A DNA stretch of 64,000 bases from Aphrocallistes beatrix (lineage: Eukaryota > Porifera > Hexactinellida > Sceptrulophora > Aphrocallistidae). Positions 56,696 to 64,000 of the stretch are shown piece after piece. A model generated the notes under the pieces. It did no database searches. It saw only the letters and a list, made by a program, of their open reading frames with translations, and was not told the DNA's origin. The stretch covers positions 2,790,001-2,854,000 of the forward strand of contig OY725490.1 in the NCBI GenBank assembly GCA_963281255.1. The letters run 5' to 3'. Every line of letters begins with the position of its first letter. Position 1 is the first letter of the stretch. Both the position numbers and the translations under genes were made by a program.

Positions 56696-57105
56696 CAATT
56701 CGTTTTTCATAGATTTCCAGTAGGATGCTAAGAATTCTGGGCTAAGAGCTCTCCACATAAATCGAAAAGTTTAACTTTTAATTAAGTCTGAAATTGTCCT
56801 TGGCCAACGTTTAACCAACTGATGCTTTAGCCAGCCAAAGATGTTTTCGATATGAGGCTCTGACTGGGCCAATCAAATAGTTCCACTCAATGACTCTCAC
56901 AACTTAACTGTCCTTGCTGTCGGAGAGAACAGATTTACAGCGGTAGCGACCGATCCACCTCATTTCGATAGGAATGTAGATAGACGATCCTCCTTTCCAG
57001 ACCTCACAGAGAGTCTTGTACTCTTTCTGCCTCAGCTGCTTCAGGAGAAGAAGCTGTAGGCTTCCGGCATAGTGCGTCAACCTCATGGAGAAAGACTTTC
57101 AAGAT

Positions 57106-57476
57106 CCTCGAAGATACTCTATTATCGGGACGGCGTGTCTGAAGGTCAGTTTGAAGCTGTGCTAGATTTGGAGCTGACTGCCCTGAAGCGAGCTTGCCAC
57201 GCCCTCTCACCAGACTACAACCCTCCCATCACTCTGGTGTGTGTGCAGAAGAGACATCGCATGAAGATGTTTGTTGGCGGCAGAGAGAACGTGTACAACG
57301 TGAACCCGGGCACCTACCTTGATAGGACTGTGACTCACCCATTCGAGTATGACTTCTACCTTTGCAGTCATGCAGCGCTTAAAGGCACAGCAAAGGCTGC
57401 GCACTACCACGTGTTACACGACGAGAATCGCTTCTCTCCCAACCTCCTCTACACCATGACCTACCAACTGTGCTAC
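57106..57476 (+). pseudogene. PIWI-domain fragment of the Argonaute gene, joined to NHL copy D
   Basis: Nearly identical to the parent from KILYYRDGVSEG to MTYQLCY. It stops there and passes straight into the NHL family at NFTEQI, with a TAA formed at the join. The second Asp and the His of the tetrad are kept; the C-terminal 60 residues are lost. Upstream is the same unrelated stretch found before the 43.0-kb fragment. Confidence 0.9.
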
Positions 57477-58718
57477 TAACTTTACAGAACAAATAAAAGA
57501 AACTAGAAAGAAGATACAAGACAGCTTCAAGCGGTTTCATGAAGCTCTACGAGTCAGAGAGAATAACCTCCTCTCTCGTGTTAAGATATAGAAACGGAGT
57601 TTAATAAGAAGACTCAAAAAATGAATAAAATGTTGGAAGCTTTGAATGCAGTTAAATCAGTTAGCTCAGATAGACTCACTAATAATGAACTCAACGATAC
57701 GCGAGAAATAGTACAAACAACAATCGATGCAAAAATAGAAAATCTCTCAAATCAATCAGTCCATGCAATAGAGTTTGAATGGGATCCTCTATTCGAAACT
57801 GACATAGAACAGCTCGGGAGTATTAAGCTTAATGGTGAGTCGAACACTTCTCTCACCCGCACTTTCCCTCATCAAGTCAAACCTGTCGTCCCTGACTACA
57901 AGACGAAACACCTCCCTACTGCTTACTCCTGTAAGAAATACACAGACCAGAAAGCTCCAGGAGAATTGAACTGTCCTAGAAGTCTAACTATACACTAGAA
58001 AACTGGAAATATTTACATAGCAGATGACTACAACCATCGAGTACAAGTGTTTAGCTGTAACGGAGACTATCTATTTATGTTTAGTGAGAAAATGAATCAG
58101 CCGAGAGGAATTTGTGTTTCTCTCAATAAAGTGATTGTTACACAATACAAAGGTCACTGTATGAATGTGTACGAGCTAGGAGGTAAGCTAGTGAAGAGTG
58201 TTGGTAGTGAAGGGAGTGGAGAAGGACAATTAAAGTGTCCACATGGTCTGGATGTCTCTGACAGAAATAACAATATCTACGTGTGTGATCGTGACAACAA
58301 TAGAGTCCAAATCTTCACAGAAAATCTCAAGTTCCATTCCATGCTAGGAATAGGAGTGTTGAAGTGTCCAAATGACGTAAAGGTTCCAAGAGACAGAGTA
58401 TTGGTGCTAGATGAGAGTGATCCGTGTTTGTTTGTGTTCAGTTCCGATCACGTTCTAACCAACAGACTCATAACTCGTGGTAATGATAAACAAACAAACA
58501 GTCCATGCTTCTTCGACATAGACAGAGAATATAACATCATTATGTGTGACTTCAGTAATCACTGATGTATTTAGTCAGGAGGGAGAGCAGATACATAAGT
58601 TTGGTAAGCGAGGCCAGAATTTGGGAGAGTTCTATTATCCGTATGGAATAGTACTAGATAACACAGGTCGGATTATTGCCGTGGATCACAAGAATACTGC
58701 TCTCCTACAAATTTTCTA
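57477..58718 (+). pseudogene. Coiled-coil/NHL propeller gene, copy D (disabled)
   Basis: Lacks the first eight or nine codons because of the junction with the PIWI fragment. Lesions: a frameshift at about 57,582 (GTGTTAAGATATAG), a TAG replacing Tyr at 57,997, a small shift near 58,025 and a 4-base loss at 58,565. The final blade reads to TAA at 58,718 with ALLQIF. It is most similar to copy C in the variable window. Confidence 0.88.
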
Positions 58719-59299
58719 AGATATGACTTGCGGAAGGAAAATGACCCCATAATTCTTGTTTAGTGTCCATTTATTCCTATGATAACTTTCCTACTTTCTG
58801 TAACTTCATTAAGCTAGAAGTAAATTTTAAAACTAAATATAGACTTTCAAAGTAGTATTTGACTTTTATCATCTTTGTGAGTACGTGATAATGAGAGCAA
58901 CTTAATTTATAATGGATTCTGTTGGGTTTCAATTTACTTTTACTTTTCCCATTAATGGGACAATATAGCAAGACTCGATGTGTTGATAAGCGATTCGATG
59001 GTACTGTGTAGTATTCGTATTGTTATACTTATGTTAATAATATGCACTCAACAGCGTATAGCAGGACCGGCGCCACTGGTCCGATTGATACGGTTTTAAC
59101 CGGACACTTTCCAAAAGTGGCCTCAGGTAGGTCATGGTAAGCATGACAACTTTTCAAAATTGGTACGGTTGGTTAGGTAAAAACTGGACCACTTTTAAAA
59201 CCGTGGATCCAGTGCTGTATAAGTGATGCTGTTTCTCTTCGTGATGTATGACAAGTATCTAGTTGTACTATCAAATCTAGATATCCGTAGGAGATTAGG
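58719..59299. other. Flank between NHL copy D and the UEV gene
   Basis: The first 250 bp resemble the 3' flanks of NHL copies B and C. Around 59,065-59,215 there is an imperfect inverted pair (GGTCCGATTGATACGGTTTT against AAAACCGTGGATCC) that may be an old MITE. Confidence 0.4.
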
Positions 59300-60424
59300 A
59301 TGAGTAGTGAGAGTGAAGAAGACCGTGCAGTGTCCGCTACTCGCAACAGACTGATGGAACTAGGGTACTTGAACCCAGAAAGAGTGTTAGAAGACGCGAT
59401 TAACCTACTGACTCGCTACCACTCGCTAGAAATCCTCTCCGCATCGATAGAGAGAAAAGGGAGGAAAGATGAACTAATCAAATTGTCGGGTAAATTTACT
59501 ATCACCCCACCCACTGACCAGTTTGAGATATTTGGTACGATAACGATTTGGGTTGAAAAGAACTTTCCAAAAGAATCACCTAACATTACGTTTACTCAAA
59601 CGAATATTCCTACGAGTTATTTCGAACCGTTCTTGAATGTGAAGCAAGGTACAGTCATTTTCTCTCCTTACCACAGATGGGATGAGCACCAATCCACACT
59701 GTTAGAACTGATACAGTGCGTAACCTTGAATCTGAGACAGGTGTGTCTTGGTTGGGTTTTATCTGCACGTGACCAAGAGGAGAACAACTACGCCATCCCC
59801 CCCAGGCTGTCCCTCCCCACAGGCTTCCCTCCTGTTCCGATCTCCAATTCTAACAAACCCTTTGAACCTGCCCCGATAGGCGCCAGACCTGCATTCTTGA
59901 ATGCGAATCCGTTGCCACCCAACTCGATACAACCTCCCCATCAGATGTACCCCCGTCCCAGACAACCGCTCCTCCCGAATCCCGCCGCCCCCTTCCAGCA
60001 CCCAAACGAGCCACACCCATTCAGGCTACCTCCACCCACGCTACCCTACCAGAACTTCCCCCCACTGATCCGGCAAACTTCCACTTCGCACCAGCAGCAC
60101 CCAGAGATCAGGAACAGCTACATTAGCGTGGTGGGACCCACGGGCTTCTACCCTCCTCCTCCTCCTCCTCAGCCCCTCACCACTCCCCCACAGCCTCCTC
60201 CTCTGAAATCCCAGACCTCTCCCTCCCAAGGACAACAGCTGTCCAATGTGGAAGTCGCGAGTTCTCCTCCCAAAATGGCGCCCAAAATTACGGAAGTAGG
60301 AACACCTCAGAATGGCGTTTTTCCCCATTCTCCCTCCTCGCCCAACCAAGCCAACCAAACCCCCGACCTCTCCTCTCCAGCTCCCACTGTTCCCATGACA
60401 GCTCGCAAAGTGAAGAATACCTGA
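59300..60424 (+). CDS. UEV-domain protein resembling TSG101, without coiled coil or steadiness box
   Basis: 374 residues, one exon. TSG101 is the ESCRT-I subunit that uses its ubiquitin-E2-variant domain to bind ubiquitin and PTAP motifs. Residues 15-155 show this fold: VLEDAINLLTRYHSLEIL, DELIKLSGKFTI (human LMNLTGTIPV), IFGTITIWVEKNFPKESPNI and SPYHRWDEHQSTLLELIQCV (human LPYLHEWKHPQSDLLGLIQV). There is no catalytic Cys, as expected for a UEV. Residues 165-374 are Pro-rich with PPPPPPQP, HPFRLPPP and many Gln/Ser. Full-length TSG101 would continue into a coiled coil and steadiness box, absent here before the TGA. It may be a truncated paralogue, or the last exons may lie elsewhere. It could still bind ubiquitin. 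Confidence 0.75.
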   Translation: MSSESEEDRAVSATRNRLMELGYLNPERVLEDAINLLTRYHSLEILSASIERKGRKDELIKLSGKFTITPPTDQFEIFGTITIWVEKNFPKESPNITFTQTNIPTSYFEPFLNVKQGTVIFSPYHRWDEHQSTLLELIQCVTLNLRQVCLGWVLSARDQEENNYAIPPRLSLPTGFPPVPISNSNKPFEPAPIGARPAFLNANPLPPNSIQPPHQMYPRPRQPLLPNPAAPFQHPNEPHPFRLPPPTLPYQNFPPLIRQTSTSHQQHPEIRNSYISVVGPTGFYPPPPPPQPLTTPPQPPPLKSQTSPSQGQQLSNVEVASSPPKMAPKITEVGTPQNGVFPHSPSSPNQANQTPDLSSPAPTVPMTARKVKNT

Positions 60425-61281
60425 ACCAATGTGCAATGTTTAATACAGTTCAAACTGGATTTTTTACAAACTTTGGACAGCCTCTCTTTAATACAGTTAG
60501 TGACGAGCCGGCATTTATACTCTCAAAGTTTCTATTGTGACTCTAGCTCCATTACTTTACACATACGTATCTTGTTCTGTATGTATTCTTATGTTTAGTT
60601 AGAATTTGTACCGGAGTTCCTTATTAACTGAGGAGCTTAATCTTCTCACTCTTGGAGTACTCGAAATCAAATTTTATAATTTGTTAGAGTTTGTATTCTC
60701 ATTTGAAATGGAGTTACAATAAGTTCTTTGGGAAATTCGTGATGATCTGTGCTGTTTCCGGGTGACAAAATTTCTAATTTTTTATATTCAACAAAAGACC
60801 CATTTACTTTAGTATTTGCATTCCCCTCGGTTTATCAACAACAACAACAACAATGTATTCGATATTTAGTACATGCAGGTGACTCCGCTTAATCGGGACA
60901 CTTTGGTCCCGATTAAGCGGAGGACCCAATTAACCGATGAAATTTAGTATTAGCTTCAATGTATGGGGACCATTTCGTTCCTGGAGACTTGTTCCAATTA
61001 AGCGGTTGTCCCGATTAAGCGGAGTTGACTGTACGTGTAATTATTTACCTTTGAAATCCTCAGTGTATGAAGAATCAATACTCGATGTCTGCTACGTATT
61101 TAGAAGCTATTAGGTATTGAATTTCTAGCCATAATGTAATACATAATTATGACTGGAAAATTGTAGTAATGATTAGGCCACAGCAGTTGATTTATGGTTT
61201 AATTCCAAAGCTAGGTTGTTTCTCCTTGCTCGATGAAATGAGACGTATAATTCTGTGATTCATCAATTCTAGATTCTTCCG
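60425..61281. other. Spacer with CAA microsatellite and a MITE
   Basis: Contains an ACAACAACAACAACAA run at 60,838-60,852 and the element at 60,876-61,031. Otherwise AT-rich 3' and 5' flanks of the neighbouring genes. Confidence 0.5.
60876..61031. mobile_element. 156-bp MITE related to 11,075-11,262
   Basis: Left end CAGGTGACTCCGCTTAATCG, right end CGATTAAGCGGAGTTGACTG, with further CCGATTAAGCGG and CAATTAAGCGG motifs inside. TA is clear only on the right. Same family of ends as the element in the OTU locus. Confidence 0.75.
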
Positions 61282-63078
61282 ATGGGTACAGATCAATCGG
61301 CTCTTAAACCCCTCACACCTCCCAGTAGTACAGAGAGAACGCCTATAACCGGGTCCGTCTGGGATTCATTCTCTCACAAGTCTTCTGTCCTGACCAACAA
61401 ACTTGAGACAGAATTCTATCACACCTTTAACACACAGAAATCATGGCAAGAAACAATGAAATATGTTCAGTTTCTAAAGACAATCCGGCATCCGAATGTC
61501 TTGAAGTACATGTCTGATTGTGTGACAGGGGAATGCATAACTCTCAGAACTTCTCCCACCATTCCTCTAGCTCTATTTTCTAAACAATGTTCCAAAGCTC
61601 ACTTAACACAGGGAATACGAGATGTAGCCACTGCTCTGAAATTCATACAAACCAATACGGAGTCTTGCCATCTGGGCTTGAGTGTGGGTGAGGTTTTTGT
61701 TGATACTTTTACTGGTAGTTGGTTGTTAGGGGGATTCGCGTTAACTCGGAAATTGTCATCTACAACAGTTAATGAGATGTTAGCACTCGACCAGTTCTCT
61801 ATACTGAGAGAGGAAATAAGCCAGAATGACTTAGAGTTGGAGACTGGAGCTAGCTTGGACGTTTGGTTGTTCAAGCAATTCGTTAATGACGTCATAGAAG
61901 CTTCAAAGTACCACTACGCGCTAGAGAATTTGCTTGAATGGTTAGACACTAGCTGGACTGAACTCAGTTTTGATGAGATTTTGTCTCATGAGGAGTTGAA
62001 TAACATTGTCACTGAATCACTCGATGTTCTCACGCGTATCTCCTTAATGGATAGACAGGAGAGACTCCTGTTCATAGAGTCTCTCCCTATGCGCTTACCT
62101 AAACTGGATGAGAGTGTGCTTGCCTTTAGAATAGCACCCTTCTTTTTCTCATCCCCACTCAGCTCAGAGAGGTTTGTTAGAGATAATGTCATACCCTACC
62201 TGCTTGTTCCCAAGTCGAAGAAATTCCTGAAAGAAGTTTCCATCAATCAGAGGTATATTGAGAACGCACTGCTCTCAGAGGATACATTCAGACTATACAT
62301 GGTGCCTCTCATACTCAGACTCTACGCTAGGAGAGAGCTGAGTTTGAGAATAATATTGCTGAAATTCTTCAAGTACTATGTCTATATTTTCTCTTACCAG
62401 CAACAGACACAACTACACCAAGAGATACTCATAGGTCTGAGAGATTCGCAGGAAGAGATCGCTAGACTAACATTCTTCGCACTGGGAGAGCTCACTAGCT
62501 ACCTGGGAGTGACAGGTGTGACAGGCCGCGATGTGAAGGTTATTTTCACAGATCCACAGCCACGTGATTATCAGCTGACTTCTACGAATGAACAAGATGA
62601 AACTGAGAAAAATGATAGTTCACAGACTTCACCTGTTTCGCCTGCGAAAATTTGCACTCCAACAACCAATCATGATCAACATGATTCTGTGGATCCATTT
62701 TTCGCGAGTGAACTGCGAGAGAATTATTCACATGACCAACAACCAGTTGACACCGTTAGAGATGATGAGAAAGAAGCGAAGCTATATTCTACAATTACAA
62801 AACCGAAGTTGATTTTGAAGAGGACTGAATCATTTCCTGAGTTCGAACAGCTGGAGCCAGCTGTCAAAGTTCCAATCGTGGAAGAAGAAAGTAAAACAAC
62901 TTTATTAGAGCTGTCACGTGGTATCTCATTGCGAGATAGCGTCAAGGTTAAGAGCGGGATAGAGTATGAAGAAACTGACTCCAGCTGTTCAGACTTCTTG
63001 CTCAGGGGTGATTTGAACGGGGATGAAGTTGCACCGACAGAGCAAGCTTGGGAGGATTGGGACCCCTTTTCTGATTGA
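61282..63078 (+). CDS. SCYL3: SCY1-like pseudokinase, SCYL3/PACE-1-like
   Basis: 598 residues, one exon. SCYL proteins are catalytically dead kinases with HEAT repeats that act in Golgi and endosomal traffic; SCYL3 binds ezrin at the cell edge. MGTDQSALK fits N-myristoylation (Gly2, Ser6) and matches MGSENSALK of human SCYL3. The kinase-like part (about 25-270) has LKTIRHPNVLKYMSDCV, HLGLSVGEVFVDTFTGSWLL and LGGFAL in place of DFG. The Lys, HRD and DFG residues are not conserved, so no activity is expected. HEAT-type helices follow to about 420 (FVRDNVIPYLLVPKSKKF, YMVPLILRLYARRELSLRII, ILIGLRDSQEEIARLTFFAL). The tail is disordered and ends AWEDWDPFSD; DPF is an AP-2 binding motif and Trp/Glu-rich ends are seen in SCYL proteins. 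Shorter than human (about 690-740). Confidence 0.88.
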   Translation: MGTDQSALKPLTPPSSTERTPITGSVWDSFSHKSSVLTNKLETEFYHTFNTQKSWQETMKYVQFLKTIRHPNVLKYMSDCVTGECITLRTSPTIPLALFSKQCSKAHLTQGIRDVATALKFIQTNTESCHLGLSVGEVFVDTFTGSWLLGGFALTRKLSSTTVNEMLALDQFSILREEISQNDLELETGASLDVWLFKQFVNDVIEASKYHYALENLLEWLDTSWTELSFDEILSHEELNNIVTESLDVLTRISLMDRQERLLFIESLPMRLPKLDESVLAFRIAPFFFSSPLSSERFVRDNVIPYLLVPKSKKFLKEVSINQRYIENALLSEDTFRLYMVPLILRLYARRELSLRIILLKFFKYYVYIFSYQQQTQLHQEILIGLRDSQEEIARLTFFALGELTSYLGVTGVTGRDVKVIFTDPQPRDYQLTSTNEQDETEKNDSSQTSPVSPAKICTPTTNHDQHDSVDPFFASELRENYSHDQQPVDTVRDDEKEAKLYSTITKPKLILKRTESFPEFEQLEPAVKVPIVEEESKTTLLELSRGISLRDSVKVKSGIEYEETDSSCSDFLLRGDLNGDEVAPTEQAWEDWDPFSD

Positions 63079-64000
63079 TGTTATTTATGATTAACAGTAT
63101 TGTTGTATTTACTGACGCATGGAAAAAGTTTATCTATTTATTGTAATTTTCAAGATCAAATTAAATGAATACTGTTTTATAGAGGAGTTGTATGTCAAAA
63201 TGGCTCTGAATGGGATGTTCAAGGGTAGAGGAAGGGTTTAACACGTAGTATTCAATTGAATACAGAAAGGATGTACCCTAGAAAGAGGGGATAAATTCCT
63301 GGAATTTTTAATTACAAACTTTGAAAGGTCCCATTTGAGCCGTTTTTCCTTTGTTTTAAACGTGGTTTGTTGTTTAGGAATTTGCTTGCAGGTTTGAACC
63401 AATTATATCAACTTGGAATTAACGAACAGTTTTGCAATTGTTTTTGACATATGGAAAATTTAAAAATGAAATGCAACAATTAATTTTGCTAGAATTTTAG
63501 GTCTTATTTGGAACCTGTTTATACCTTTGAAAGGTATTACTCACGCGCTATACTGCGAAATGCAGCTGTCCAAGTGTACACTGCCTAACCAAAAGCATTC
63601 GGAACATTATTTTACGTTATAGCATAGTATTAATAAATCCCGCCAATGACTGGGGTCCATTCTATTTATAGCAGGAACCCCACACTTCTAAGGTTCCCCC
63701 GCCCAAAATGACTTAATCGGAAATGAGTTAGCAAAATTTAATAATTAACAATAATATCGGCTGTGTCGCTTTGACCTACGTATGTACCATCTACGATTGT
63801 CATGACAAGTGAGAAGTTGCAAAAGTGGCACCAGTGATAACAATATTGACACGAATTCTGAATTTTCAACATTTTTTCTCAAAAATATCAAATTATAAGT
63901 TTCAGAATATTGTAACTCATCATGTTCTCGACTTCTCCTGTCCAATCCACACAGCACAACCTCTCTCAGATCCTGTCCCAGGACACGATATCTGCACGCA
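63079..64000. other. Intergenic to the window edge
   Basis: AT-rich. At about 63,579-63,606 the text ACACTGCCTAACCAAAAGCATTC resembles a Tc1-type element end; no partner is within the window. No gene recognised. Confidence 0.4.

Larger units (their letters stand above)
24918..57060. repeat. Segmental-duplication mosaic (unit: PIWI end - NHL - Myb-like ORF - EF-hand)
   Basis: Long blocks recur in direct and inverted order. 25,210-25,690 reappears inverted at 44,930-45,345. 25,680-26,210 reappears direct at 51,840-52,740. 26,219-27,320 reappears at 32,735-33,640 and 53,996-54,742. 28,535-29,480 reappears inverted at 31,421-32,375 and in parts at 33,640-34,200, 39,440-40,000 (inverted) and 55,690-55,980. 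30,256-30,990 reappears at 35,351-36,840, inverted at 37,840-38,576, and at 55,990-56,520. A block with the text CCCGAGGATTTCG is at 32,470, 40,200 (inverted) and 53,740. The two halves around 37.3-37.7 kb meet tail to tail. Identity is high by eye, so the events are fairly recent, with later MITE insertions marking each copy. Confidence 0.85.

Noticed and set aside
24918-57060. CRISPR-like array from regularly repeated blocks
   Set aside because: Repeats are hundreds of bases long, irregularly spaced and in both orientations; this is a eukaryotic segmental duplication.
59759-60436. Minus-strand Gly/Arg-rich ORFs
   Set aside because: They are antisense to the Pro-rich tail of the UEV protein and reflect its GC-rich codons.
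1-64000. tRNA, rRNA or snRNA genes
   Set aside because: I looked for A/B-box-like and cloverleaf-capable stretches but found none convincing by eye; a covariance search would be needed to exclude them.

Overview
This window is animal nuclear DNA, AT-rich and intron-poor. The conserved genes are metazoan: the C-terminus of RFC1, CMC2, a DHHC palmitoyltransferase, TMEM185, eIF4E, an AGO-clade Argonaute, a UEV-domain protein resembling TSG101, and a SCYL3-like pseudokinase. Most are read from single long exons. The expansion of RING-less coiled-coil/NHL-propeller proteins, together with P-element, Tigger, mariner and integrase/OTU remnants, would fit an early-branching animal such as a sponge. 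That assignment is an inference; nothing here proves the taxon.

Layout. 1-4.5 kb: end of RFC1 (+), a broken mariner, a short Tigger-derived MITE, CMC2 (+). 4.87-7.95 kb: a dead Tigger/pogo element with TA target duplications, itself split by a second TA-flanked element at its first catalytic Asp. 8-9.9 kb: an acidic NHL protein and a broken partial copy. 10.1-11.5 kb: an integrase/OTU-protease locus on the minus strand with recognisable introns. 11.66-12.93 kb: an intact coiled-coil/NHL gene (copy A). 14.2-16.7 kb: ZDHHC and TMEM185. 17.5-24.9 kb: eIF4E, Argonaute and NHL copy B, all on the plus strand. 24.9-58.7 kb: a mosaic of direct and inverted segmental duplications whose unit is roughly PIWI 3' end - NHL - Myb-like ORF - EF-hand gene. 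It includes two apparently intact EF-hand genes, one dead EF-hand copy, two dead NHL copies of the same family, three recent PIWI fragments and one older one, a second kind of NHL pseudogene, a THAP/P-element transposase relic, two large palindromic foldback elements, several MITEs and an LTR/gag scrap. 59.3-63.1 kb: the UEV protein and the SCYL3-like pseudokinase.

The main biological points are these. (1) A cap-binding translation factor, a slicer-type Argonaute and an NHL propeller protein lie next to one another in the same direction, and the Argonaute-NHL junction has been copied repeatedly. (2) The NHL copies are almost identical except for one equal-length 42-residue window in the coiled-coil region and recurrent single sites at equivalent places in the propeller blades, which looks like localised diversification of a recognition surface. 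(3) PIWI fragments lie in both orientations near their parent gene and could supply double-stranded RNA against it. (4) The EF-hand genes resemble luciferin-binding/calexcitin-type proteins and are best read with a 25-nt first exon.

All splice models, family assignments and identity statements come from reading the sequence by eye; no alignment or database search was run.
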